Shown: positions 51,804-60,302 of the stretch, piece after piece
How positions within the stretch are numbered: position 1 is the stretch's first letter
Layout: the number at the start of each line of letters is the position of its first letter
Assembly: GCF_000724605.1 (NCBI RefSeq)
Contig: NZ_CP008802.1
Span: 1,736,001 to 1,800,000 of the forward strand
Reading direction: 5' to 3'
Length of the DNA: 64,000 nt
Source of the DNA: Actinotignum schaalii
Lineage (GTDB): Bacteria; Actinomycetota; Actinomycetes; Actinomycetales; Actinomycetaceae
The notes under the pieces: model-generated
Told to the model about the DNA's origin: nothing
The model's database searches: none
Seen by the model: the letters and a program-made list of their open reading frames with translations, nothing else
Translations under genes and position numbers: made by a program

Positions 51804-54800
51804 GTGGCATATGTGCTCCTACTATTTGTGGTGGGGGCGCTGTGTGCACCGCTCGTGATGCAGCGCGGGCGTTTCGGTTTCGCGATCCTCGCCCTCCTCC
51901 CGGCCGGCACCTTCCTGTGGCTCCTCAGCCTCATTCCCCGTATCCTCCGCGGTGATATTTACCAGCAGTCCCTCACCTGGGTTCCTCAGCTGGGCATGGA
52001 TCTCGATATCCGCATCGACGCCCTCGGCCTGCTCCTCGCCCTCATCGCCACCGGCGTGGGCGCGGCCGTGCTCTTCTACTCGGCGCGGTATTTCAAACGC
52101 GATGCCTCCTACCTGGGCCGCTTCGGCGCGATCTTCGTGGCTTTCGCCGGCGCCATGCTCGGCCTGGTCACCACGGATAACACCATCGCCCTCTATATTT
52201 ACTGGGAACTCACCACCGTCTTTTCCTTCCTCCTCATCGGCCACTATTCCGACCGCCAATCCTCGCGGCGCGCGGCCTTCCAGGCCATTATCGTGACCAC
52301 GGCCGGCGGGCTGGCCATGCTGGGCGGAATCACCATGCTGGGCGTCATGCCCGGAGGATCCTTCTCATTGCACGAGCTCGTGGTGGCCTCCCACGAAGCA
52401 ACAATTTCCCCGGGGAATTCCGCGCTGCTCACGAGCGCCGTCGTACTTGTACTTGTTGGAGCCTTCTCCAAATCAGCCCTGGTGCCTTTCCATTTCTGGC
52501 TGCCGGCCGCCATGGCCGCGCCCACGCCGGTTTCCGCCTACCTGCACGCCGCGGCGATGGTCAAAGCGGGGGTGTACCTGGTGGCACGCCTCGCCCCCGG
52601 TTTTGCGCATAACTCCGCCTGGCACTGGATGGTCATTATCCTCGCCTCGTACACGGTGCTGCTGGGCGGCTACCGGGCTCTCAAACAAACCGATATCAAA
52701 TTGGTGACCGCTTTCGGCACGGTCTCCCAGCTCGGGCTCATTATTCTTTTCGTCGGCTACGGGGATTCGGCAATGCTGCTGGCCGGGCTCATGCTGCTGC
52801 TGGCCCACTCCCTCTTCAAATCCGCGCTCTTCCTTTCCGTGGGCATCGTGGACGTGTGCACCGGCACCCGTGACCTGCGCGAACTATCCAATGTGGGCCG
52901 CAATATGCCCGCGGTCGCCACCTTCGCCGGGATGGCGGATGCTTCCATGATGGGCTTCCCGCCCTTCGCGGCGTTCGTGGCCAAAGAAGGTGCGCTCGGT
53001 GCGCTGTGGGGCGGGAGCGCCACCGATATTGCGGTGCTCGTGCTCATCGCGGTGGGCTCCGCGCTCACGGTGGCCTACGGCCTGCGTTTCTGGTGGGGTG
53101 CCTTCATGCGCAAACCGTGCGTGGAAGATACCGAGGTGCGTGACGTTTCCGCGGTGATGATTTGGCCCGTGGGGATTTTGGCGACGGCGGGCCTGGTGGC
53201 CGGGCTCGCAACCACGCCCATCAGCACCTTCCTGGAGCAGTACCTGGCCCAATACCCGGTCCTGGCCCCCTACCAGGGCCACCTGCACCTGTGGTCCGGC
53301 TTCAACGGGCCCTTCCTGGTGACCCTCGCCATCCTCGTGGCCGGCTGCCTCCTCTTCTGGCAGCGCCACCGCATTTCTGCCTTCACCCAGCGCCACGCCA
53401 TCCGCACCAGCGCCGAGGAAGCCTACCAGCGCATCGTTTCGGGCACCGAACGTTTCTCCATGACGGTTACCGCCCGCACCCAATCCGGTTCGCTTCCCAC
53501 CTACCTCCTCACCATTTTCTGGTTCCTGCTCATCACCGTGGGAATCGCGCTGCTGACCAACCCGGTCGGCACCCTGGTGGTGCCGCGACTCTTCGATAGC
53601 TGGGCGCAGGCCGCGGTGGCGGTTGTGGGGTGCCTGGGCGTGCTGCTCGCCGCGGCTTCCCGCCACCGCCTCAAAGCCGTGATCCTCATGGGAATCGGCG
53701 GCTACGCCGTGGCCCTCACCTACGAGATCTACGGGGCGCCGGACTTGGCTCTCACCCAGGTGCTTTCCGAAACTCTCACGCTCGTGGTCTTTGTGCTGGT
53801 GCTGCGCCGCCTGCCCTCCTACTTCTCCTCCCGCCGCACCAAAGGCACCCAGCGCTTCCGCATCGTTTTCGCGGCCATCATGGGGCTGCTTTTCGCGGGG
53901 CTCGCCTACCTGGCGGCCGGGGTGCGCACCCACGCCCCGATTTCGGAGCTCTTCGCCGACGAAGGCTTCCGCTTCGGGTACGGGCGCAATATCGTCAACG
54001 TCACCCTCGTGGATATCCGGGCGTGGGACACCATGGGCGAGACCTCGGTGCTGGTGGTCTGCGCCGTCGGCATCGCCTCCCTCCTCTTCGTACGCGACCG
54101 CTTCGGCGGCACGGACCGGCTGCGCAATATCCTCGGCGCTAAAAGCGAACGGGCGCAACGCTGGCGGCGCCTGGGCGAGGACCCGGCGGAATACGTGCGC
54201 AACTCGGTGCGCGCGGAAGAAGAAGCGCGGCGTTCGGGGCGCAACCGGGTCTGGCTCGCCTCCGCGAACCGCCCGGGCGTGGCCTCCCGCCCGATGATGC
54301 TGCAAATCGGCACCCGCCTGGTCTTCCACACCATCCTCATTATTTCGCTCTTCTTCCTCTTCGCCGGGCACAATATGCCGGGCGGCGGCTTCGCCGGCGG
54401 GCTGCTCGCCGGCATCGCGCTGACCTTGCGCTACCTGGCCGGCGGGCGTTTCGAACTGGGCGCCACCCTCCCCATCCTCCCCGCCCACCTGCTGGGAACC
54501 GGGCTGGGTCTGGCCACTCTTTCCTCGCTCGCCCCGATCCTATTGGGTGGTAGCCCGCTGCAAACCGCGAAAATCGATATGGTACTTCCCATTTTTGGGG
54601 ACGTTCATTTTACGACGGCGCTCATCTTTGACACCGGCGTCTATATCGCGGTTGTTGGTCTGGTAGCCGAAATTCTGCGGTCCCTCGGCGCGGAAATTGA
54701 CCGGCACGGGGAAATGGAAGAAGGCGTGTGGGACGCCGATATTCGCATCGAACCTTCCCACGACGCCCGCCAGAACCTGCGCGAAGAAATGGAATCCCAG

Positions 54801-54899
54801 GCCGGCCTCAGCGAGCGCACCTCCCCGCAACAGGAAGCCGAACGCCTGGCTATGGCCGCCGAACAGCGCGATGCCGCAACGGAAGGAGAGCAGCAATGA
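51804..54899 (+). CDS. mrpA: Mrp Na+/H+ antiporter subunit A (fused A-B)
   Basis: About 1,031 residues from GTG 51804 (GGAGG six bases before; the upstream frame is not family-like). The NuoL-like part has YWELTTVFSFLLIGHYS, then AFSKSALVPFHFWLPAAMAAPTPVSAYLHAAAMVKAGVYLVAR, the proton-path helix with its conserved Lys and His. A C-terminal MrpB-like domain (MLQIGTRLVFHTILIISLFFLFAGHNMPGGGFAGGLLAG) replaces a separate mrpB. The tail is acidic/polar. Forms the membrane complex with C-G, exchanging Na+ for H+ for pH and salt tolerance. Confidence 0.93.
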   Translation: MAYVLLLFVVGALCAPLVMQRGRFGFAILALLPAGTFLWLLSLIPRILRGDIYQQSLTWVPQLGMDLDIRIDALGLLLALIATGVGAAVLFYSARYFKRDASYLGRFGAIFVAFAGAMLGLVTTDNTIALYIYWELTTVFSFLLIGHYSDRQSSRRAAFQAIIVTTAGGLAMLGGITMLGVMPGGSFSLHELVVASHEATISPGNSALLTSAVVLVLVGAFSKSALVPFHFWLPAAMAAPTPVSAYLHAAAMVKAGVYLVARLAPGFAHNSAWHWMVIILASYTVLLGGYRALKQTDIKLVTAFGTVSQLGLIILFVGYGDSAMLLAGLMLLLAHSLFKSALFLSVGIVDVCTGTRDLRELSNVGRNMPAVATFAGMADASMMGFPPFAAFVAKEGALGALWGGSATDIAVLVLIAVGSALTVAYGLRFWWGAFMRKPCVEDTEVRDVSAVMIWPVGILATAGLVAGLATTPISTFLEQYLAQYPVLAPYQGHLHLWSGFNGPFLVTLAILVAGCLLFWQRHRISAFTQRHAIRTSAEEAYQRIVSGTERFSMTVTARTQSGSLPTYLLTIFWFLLITVGIALLTNPVGTLVVPRLFDSWAQAAVAVVGCLGVLLAAASRHRLKAVILMGIGGYAVALTYEIYGAPDLALTQVLSETLTLVVFVLVLRRLPSYFSSRRTKGTQRFRIVFAAIMGLLFAGLAYLAAGVRTHAPISELFADEGFRFGYGRNIVNVTLVDIRAWDTMGETSVLVVCAVGIASLLFVRDRFGGTDRLRNILGAKSERAQRWRRLGEDPAEYVRNSVRAEEEARRSGRNRVWLASANRPGVASRPMMLQIGTRLVFHTILIISLFFLFAGHNMPGGGFAGGLLAGIALTLRYLAGGRFELGATLPILPAHLLGTGLGLATLSSLAPILLGGSPLQTAKIDMVLPIFGDVHFTTALIFDTGVYIAVVGLVAEILRSLGAEIDRHGEMEEGVWDADIRIEPSHDARQNLREEMESQAGLSERTSPQQEAERLAMAAEQRDAATEGEQQ

Positions 54900-55480
54900 G
54901 CGTATCTCTCGCCCTCATCCTCATGTGCGGGGTTTTCGTTGCGGTAGGCGTCTACCTGATTTTGGAGCGCTCCCTCTCGCGGGTCATCCTCGGGTTGGGT
55001 TGCCTTTCCAACGGCGTCAATATTCTTTTCCTCATCGCGGGCGGCCGCACCGGCAACCCGCCCTTCATCGGCAACGGCTCGCCGGACCTGTGGGCGGACC
55101 CGCTGGTCATGGCCATGATGCTCACCGCCATCGTGATTACCTTGGCTACTACCGGCTTCCTGCTGGCCATGGCCTACCGCACCTGGCAGCTGCGCGACGA
55201 TGACGAAGTGCGCGACGACGTGGAGGATCGCGCCGTCGCCGTACGCCAGCAATTGGAAGAAAGCAGCCAGCGATCCGAAGTGGGAACAGACTTGCAGGAA
55301 ACCTCCGCGGAATTCCGCGACGAAACCGATACCCCGGCCCCGCGTTTCGGGCGTCTGGGCCGCTGGAACCGCCGGCACCCCAAGCGCCGCCGGCACCGCT
55401 ACGTGGCCAACCCGAACGCCACCCACGGTGTGGACGGCTCGCTGGGGAACGGTAAAAATGCGGGAGGTGCGCGGCGATGA
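54896..55480 (+). CDS. mrpC: Mrp antiporter subunit C, with long C-terminal extension
   Basis: 194 residues; ATGA overlap with mrpA. The first ~105 residues are the NuoK-like three-helix MrpC (GVYLILERSLSRVILGLGCLSNGVNILFLIAGG; DPLVMAMMLTAIVITLATTGFLLAMAYR). About 85 further residues are charged and end in a basic stretch (RRHPKRRRHRYVANP), not usual for MrpC (typically 110-125 residues). Function of the tail unknown. Confidence 0.9.
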   Translation: MSVSLALILMCGVFVAVGVYLILERSLSRVILGLGCLSNGVNILFLIAGGRTGNPPFIGNGSPDLWADPLVMAMMLTAIVITLATTGFLLAMAYRTWQLRDDDEVRDDVEDRAVAVRQQLEESSQRSEVGTDLQETSAEFRDETDTPAPRFGRLGRWNRRHPKRRRHRYVANPNATHGVDGSLGNGKNAGGARR

Positions 55481-57258
55481 TTTCCTGGCTGCTGGCCGTT
55501 CCCATTGTGCTGCCTCTGCTGGCCGCCGGGGTGCTCCTGGCGATTCCGCGCCGGCGCCGCGTGCAGGCCTGGACCGCGGTGGGGATGCTCTCCATCGTCC
55601 TCGTGGTGGCGGTCATTCTGCTTTTCGTTTCCGCGCGCGGCCCCATCACTCTGGACGTGGGCAATTGGGCGGCGCCCGTGGGCATTTCCCTGGTGGCCGA
55701 CCGGCTTTCCACCATCATGCTCACCACCTCGGTTACGGTGACCCTCATCGTGCTGGTGTATTCGGTGTTCCAGGGCGTGGCAGACGGCGAACGCGGCGCC
55801 CCCACCTCGGTGTACTACCCGGCTTTCATGATTCTCTCCGCCGGGGTATCCGATGCGTTCCTCACCGGCGATTTGTTCAATATGTACGTCGGCTTTGAGA
55901 TCCTGCTGGCCGCCTCCTTTGTGCTCCTCACCATGGGCGGCACGGCCGAACGCATGCGCTCCGGCTCGGTTTACGTGATCGTCTCCATGGTCTCCTCCCT
56001 CATCTTCCTTACCGCGCTCGGGCTCACCTACGCCGCGGTGGGCAGCGTGAACCTGGCCGACCTGGCCGTCAAACTCCCGCAGGTGGATCCGGGAATGCGC
56101 ATGGTCCTCCAGATCCTCTTCCTCGTGGCCTTCGGCCTGAAGGCGGCGATTTTCCCGCTGGCCGCCTGGCTGCCCGACTCCTATCCCACCGCATCCGGCC
56201 CGGTCACGGCGGTATTCGCCGGCCTGCTCACCAAGGTGGGCGTGTACGCGATTATCCGCACCCAGGTGCTGCTCTTCCCGGGTGGGCGCCTGGACGATAT
56301 CCTCGGCGGCTTCGCGGTGGCCACCATGCTTATCGGTATCCTCGGCGCGATCGCGCAGGAAAATATTAAGCGCCTGCTGTCCTTCACCCTGGTCAGCCAT
56401 ATCGGCTACCTCATCTGGGGTATCGCCATTTCCACCGAAGCGGGGCTGTCCTCCACGATTTTCTACGCCGTGCACCATATTGTGGTGCAAACCGCGCTTT
56501 TCTTGGTGGTGGGCCTCATCGGTTGGGTGGCAGGAACGACGTCGCTCGTGCGGCTCGGCTCCATTATGCGCGCGGCCCCCGTGGTTGCGATTCTCTATTT
56601 CCTTCCCGCGCTCTCCCTGGGCGGTATCCCGCCGCTATCCGGATTCCTCGGCAAAGTGGGGCTACTGGAAGCGAGTGCCGCGCGCGGAACGCCGATTGAC
56701 TGGGTGCTCATTGCGGCCGGTCTGGTCACCTCGCTGCTCACGCTTTACGCCGTGATTCGCGCCTGGAATATGGCTTTCTGGCAGGAAGCCCCGGCGGAAC
56801 TGCCCTCCACCACCTACCCGAGCGGCATGGTGATTTCCGCCTCCGGGCTCATCGCGGTCATGCTGGGTATTACCTTCGCGGCCGCGCCGCTGCGCTCATT
56901 TACCGACGGCGCCGCCGCCGAGCTGGAAGCCCGCACCCCCTATATCAGCGCGGTGCTTCCCGATTGGGATCGCGGCACCGGGATTTCCCCGGAGGTGGAT
57001 GAAGAAACCGTGGTACCCCACGAAGATTCCACCCCGGATACCGGCACCTTCACCCAAACTCCCGAACCGAAGGAAAGTCCGCGCCTGCTGCGCTCTCCGA
57101 GTCCCACGCCCGTGGCCACGCTGGTGCCGACCGGTGCACCGGTGCCGAGTGGTGCGCCGTCGTTCCCAACACCCGCGCCCGCGGCGGTTCCCGCGCAAGG
57201 TCCCGCACCCGTTTCCGCACCCACGCCCGTTCCCGCAGTTACCGGAGGTGAGCAATGA
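55477..57258 (+). CDS. mrpD: Mrp antiporter subunit D
   Basis: 593 residues, NuoN/M-like, with GLKAAIFPLAAWLPDSYPTASGPVTAVFAGLLTKVGVYAIIRT (conserved Lys residues of the proton channel) and LSLGGIPPLSGFLGK. The last ~90 residues are a Pro/Ala/Thr-rich tail (PTPAPAAVPAQGPAPVSAP) absent from typical MrpD (~490-500 residues). ATGA overlaps on both sides. Confidence 0.93.
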   Translation: MISWLLAVPIVLPLLAAGVLLAIPRRRRVQAWTAVGMLSIVLVVAVILLFVSARGPITLDVGNWAAPVGISLVADRLSTIMLTTSVTVTLIVLVYSVFQGVADGERGAPTSVYYPAFMILSAGVSDAFLTGDLFNMYVGFEILLAASFVLLTMGGTAERMRSGSVYVIVSMVSSLIFLTALGLTYAAVGSVNLADLAVKLPQVDPGMRMVLQILFLVAFGLKAAIFPLAAWLPDSYPTASGPVTAVFAGLLTKVGVYAIIRTQVLLFPGGRLDDILGGFAVATMLIGILGAIAQENIKRLLSFTLVSHIGYLIWGIAISTEAGLSSTIFYAVHHIVVQTALFLVVGLIGWVAGTTSLVRLGSIMRAAPVVAILYFLPALSLGGIPPLSGFLGKVGLLEASAARGTPIDWVLIAAGLVTSLLTLYAVIRAWNMAFWQEAPAELPSTTYPSGMVISASGLIAVMLGITFAAAPLRSFTDGAAAELEARTPYISAVLPDWDRGTGISPEVDEETVVPHEDSTPDTGTFTQTPEPKESPRLLRSPSPTPVATLVPTGAPVPSGAPSFPTPAPAAVPAQGPAPVSAPTPVPAVTGGEQ

Positions 57259-57890
57259 GTCGCGAAAGTGAAGCAATTCGCCTGGTCACCCGGCGTGAAG
57301 GTCGTTTCCCGAGCGCCTCCCTGGGGGTGCTGGTGTGGCTGACGATTGTGTGGGTGCTGCTTTGGGGGCAGGTGAGCGCCGCCAATATTGTGGCTGGTTT
57401 TGCCCTCGCCCTCCTCGTGACCGAAGTGGCGCCGTTCCCTACCGCCTCCTTCGACGGGCGGTTCCGCATCTGGGGTGTGATCCGGCTGGTTGTGATTTTC
57501 GTGCGTGACCTCGTGCATGCCTCCTGGCAGCAAGCTTGGTTCATCCTGCGGCGCGCCACCCCGCGCGGCGCGGTGATCCGCGTGCGGCTGCGCTCCCACT
57601 CCGATGCTTATCTTGCGATTACCGCCGGGATGTCCACCCTGGTGCCCGGCTCGCTCGTCATCGATACCGACGCCGCCACGGGCACCCTCTACGTGCATGT
57701 ATTCGACGTGGGCATGGCCGGGGGCGTGAGCGCCGCGCACCAATCGGTACTCGATTTGGAAGAGCGGGTGCTGCGCGCTTTCGCCTCCCGCAGCGAGCTG
57801 GTGCAGGCCGGATTCGTGCCCGGTTCCAGCCCCAAGGCCGGGCGTTTGCCCGTTCCCTTCGCTCCCGATAGTTCCGGAGGTGAACGGTGA
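57255..57890 (+). CDS. mrpE: Mrp antiporter subunit E
   Basis: 211 residues. LTIVWVLLWGQVSAANIVAGFALALLV, then VIFVRDLVHASWQQAW and the MrpE-typical soluble part ITAGMSTLVPGSLVIDTDAATGTLYVHVFD. Needed for stability of the complex. 4-bp overlaps with mrpD and mrpF. Confidence 0.92.
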   Translation: MSRESEAIRLVTRREGRFPSASLGVLVWLTIVWVLLWGQVSAANIVAGFALALLVTEVAPFPTASFDGRFRIWGVIRLVVIFVRDLVHASWQQAWFILRRATPRGAVIRVRLRSHSDAYLAITAGMSTLVPGSLVIDTDAATGTLYVHVFDVGMAGGVSAAHQSVLDLEERVLRAFASRSELVQAGFVPGSSPKAGRLPVPFAPDSSGGER

Positions 57891-58270
57891 TTATTGTGAT
57901 GGTGATTTGCGGGGTGCTCCTGACTATCTCCGCGCTGCTGGTGACGGTCCGCATCGTCAAAGGTCCCACGGTCCTTGACCGGGTGGGGGCGCTTGATGTG
58001 ATCACGTCGATTATGGTGGGGGCGCTCTGCCTACTCGCGGCGGTGACCCGGCGAGCGGATTTGCTGGCGGTATTCGTCGTCGTCGCCATTGTTGGTTTCC
58101 TCGGATCCGTGGCCGTGGCGCGCTTCATCCGGCCCGTGGACCAAAATGACCCGAAGGAAATGCGGCGCCTCGAAAAAGCGAACGAACGCGAAACCACTGA
58201 CGAAGAAGAAGACGAAAGCCCCGCCCACGATCCGGATCGCGATACCGAACAGGAAGGAGCCCGGCCGTGA
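57887..58270 (+). CDS. mrpF: Mrp antiporter subunit F
   Basis: 127 residues; three helices in the first ~85 ([40 protein letters not shown] is the family signature). An acidic tail (ETTDEEEDESPAHDPD) is longer than usual. Overlaps mrpG by 4 bp. Confidence 0.91.
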   Translation: MIIVMVICGVLLTISALLVTVRIVKGPTVLDRVGALDVITSIMVGALCLLAAVTRRADLLAVFVVVAIVGFLGSVAVARFIRPVDQNDPKEMRRLEKANERETTDEEEDESPAHDPDRDTEQEGARP

Positions 58271-58674
58271 GTCCCTGGGATATTATCGGCGCCGCGCTTA
58301 TGTTGGCCAGCGCCACCCTCACGTTCGTGGCCGCCATCGGCATGTTCCGCTACCCGGACCTCATGACGCGCCTGCACGTGGCCACAAAACCGCAGGTCCT
58401 CTCCCTGATCATGGGCTGCCTGGGCGCGGCCTGCCTGGTGCGCGACCCGTCAATGACGTGGACGCTGCTCCTCGTGATCGGCTGCCAGCTCATCACCTCG
58501 CCCATCTCCGCGCATATGCTCTCGCGCGCCGGGTACCGCACCGGCCGCATCGATTCGGATGCCATGGTCGTGGACGAATTGCGCGAGGACCTGCGCTTCG
58601 GGCGTGGTCTGAGTCATAATAGTTCTGGACAGGACAAGAATTCCGCGCGGGGGAGCACCTCCGCGCACTCATGA
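58267..58674 (+). CDS. mrpG: Mrp antiporter subunit G
   Basis: 135 residues, three helices. GAALMLASATLTFVAAIGMFRYPDLMTRLHVATKPQVLSLI is the MrpG signature. Ends the operon order A(B)-C-D-E-F-G. Confidence 0.92.
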   Translation: MSPWDIIGAALMLASATLTFVAAIGMFRYPDLMTRLHVATKPQVLSLIMGCLGAACLVRDPSMTWTLLLVIGCQLITSPISAHMLSRAGYRTGRIDSDAMVVDELREDLRFGRGLSHNSSGQDKNSARGSTSAHS

Positions 58675-58741
58675 TCGAGGGCGGTGCCGGGCCTCCTGGC
58701 CGCATCTGGCCGGGGCCGCGCCGCGCGAAGAAAGGGACGTT

Positions 58742-59011
58742 ATGGATATCGGTTGGAAAGTTGTGAGCGCGGGCGTGGGCGTGCTCTCGGGGATCGTCGC
58801 CAATAAAATCGTGGACGTGGTGTGGAAGGGCATTTCCGGGCGGGAGATTCCCGATTCGGAGGACCCGAACGCGCCGCTCGTGGACGCGATGATTTTCGCG
58901 GTGGTATCCGCCGGGGTGGCCGCGGCCGTTTCCCAGCTCACCCAGCGCCAGGCCGCCAAATGGTACGGCAAGGGCGAAGCGATCGATTCGCAGGCACGCG
59001 CCCGGGCCTAA
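58742..59011 (+). CDS. DUF4235 family membrane protein
   Basis: 89 residues, two helices. GWKVVSAGVGVLSGIVANKIVDVVWKG and VSAGVAAAVSQLTQRQAAKWY are the DUF4235 pattern, common and uncharacterised in actinobacteria. Stands 67 bp after mrpG and may be read through from it. Confidence 0.83.
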   Translation: MDIGWKVVSAGVGVLSGIVANKIVDVVWKGISGREIPDSEDPNAPLVDAMIFAVVSAGVAAAVSQLTQRQAAKWYGKGEAIDSQARARA

Positions 59012-59075
59012 GGTTCGCGCGGCGGTGCCTCGCCTTCGCGCGGCGCCGATCCGGTTCCGGCTCGGGACCGCAGGC

Positions 59076-59104
59076 GTGAAAATACGGGACCTCCGTACTA
59101 GACT
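59076..59104 (+). promoter_or_regulatory. Promoter of thiBPQ
   Basis: GTGAAA (59076-59081), 17-base spacer, TAGACT (59099-59104): a good primary-sigma promoter immediately before the riboswitch. Confidence 0.65.
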
Positions 59105-59110
59105 GGACGG

Positions 59111-59206
59111 CACGACAGGGGAGCGCAGCAGCGCTGAGAGTGCGGCCGGCACGCGGCACGCAGACCCTCGAACCTGATCCGGTTAGTACCGGCGAAGGGA
59201 GTCGAG
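59111..59206 (+). ncRNA. TPP (THI-box) riboswitch
   Basis: Conserved TPP aptamer elements in order: CAGGGGAGC, GCTGAGAGTGCGGC, GCAGACCCTCGAACCTGATCC, GGTTAGTACCGGCGAAGGGAG. Downstream, CCTCCT (59231-59236) can pair with the ribosome binding site AGGAGG (59246-59251), and CTCCG/CGGAG (59215-59228) forms a competing hairpin, indicating translational control of thiB by thiamine pyrophosphate. Confidence 0.95.
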
Positions 59207-59255
59207 ATCTCTCCTCCGCACCGCGGAGACCCTCCTTATATCCTGAGGAGGATGC

Positions 59256-60302
59256 ATGGTCCAGAAAAATAGGCACGGCGCCCGCGTTCTTGCGGCCGCC
59301 GCGATGGTTGCGGCACTGGCCCTGGCCGGCTGCTCAAAGAACGACGACGCCGCCTCTCCGGCAGCGAGCGATCAGCCCACCACCGTCCGGGTGGTCAGCC
59401 ACGAATCATTCAACCTGCCCGATGAGCTCATCGCCCGCTTCGAGAAAGAATCCGGGTACACCATCGTGAAATCGGCGCCCGGGGATACCGGCCAGGTTGT
59501 TAACCAATTGGTGCTGGCGGATGGCAAACCCGGCGCGGATATGGTGTTCGGGGTGGATACCTACACCGCCTACCAGGCCCTCGATGGTCATACCATCGCT
59601 GATTATTCTTCCCCGAAACTCCCCGCGGGGGTGACCGCCCTGGAAGGGAAACTCAATCCCATCGACCAGGGCGAAGTCTGCGTGAATTACGACCGCGAGT
59701 GGTTCACCCAGAAAAATATGATTCCGCCCCTGAGCTTCGCGGATCTTTCCCGCCCCGAATACGCCGGGCTGCTCGCGGTGGAAAATCCCGCGCTTTCCTC
59801 ACCCGGCCTGGCCTTCCTGGCCGCCACTGCCCACGTTGCCGGGGGAACGGAGGGGCTCTCCCAGCTGTGGGGCCAGCTGCTCGGGGCCGGCACTCGCATT
59901 TCCGGTTCGTGGACGGATGCCTACTACACCGATTTTTCCGGCTCGGAAGGCAAGGGAAACTACCCGCTGGTGGTGTCCTATTCTTCCTCCCCGGCCGCTG
60001 AAAACGGGCGCACCGGCGTGATCGAATCGACCTGCGTACGCCAGGTGGAATACGCCGGGGTGCTGCGCGGGGCAGAGAACCCGGAAGGCGCGCAGGCTTT
60101 TATTGATTTCCTGCTTTCTGAGGATGTGCAGAAGGCTATCCCGGAGTCGATGTACGTGTACCCGGTGGCCGATGTGGAGCTGCCCGCGAGCTGGCAGCAG
60201 CACGCCCCGCGGGTCAAGGATCCCATCGTGCTGGACGCCAAAGAAGTGGGCGCCCAGCGCGCCGAATGGATTCGCGCCTGGCGGGACATCGCGGGAATGT
60301 GA
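59256..60302 (+). CDS. thiB: Thiamine ABC transporter substrate-binding lipoprotein
   Basis: 348 residues; lipobox LALAGC (Cys26). ThiB-type type-2 binding protein: VVSHESFNLPDELIARFEKESGYTI, GKPGADMVFGVDT, CVNYDREWF and VSYSSSPAAE near the thiamine site. ATG 59256 follows AGGAGG by four bases. Captures thiamine or its phosphates. A TPP riboswitch directly upstream confirms the substrate. Confidence 0.94.
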   Translation: MVQKNRHGARVLAAAAMVAALALAGCSKNDDAASPAASDQPTTVRVVSHESFNLPDELIARFEKESGYTIVKSAPGDTGQVVNQLVLADGKPGADMVFGVDTYTAYQALDGHTIADYSSPKLPAGVTALEGKLNPIDQGEVCVNYDREWFTQKNMIPPLSFADLSRPEYAGLLAVENPALSSPGLAFLAATAHVAGGTEGLSQLWGQLLGAGTRISGSWTDAYYTDFSGSEGKGNYPLVVSYSSSPAAENGRTGVIESTCVRQVEYAGVLRGAENPEGAQAFIDFLLSEDVQKAIPESMYVYPVADVELPASWQQHAPRVKDPIVLDAKEVGAQRAEWIRAWRDIAGM

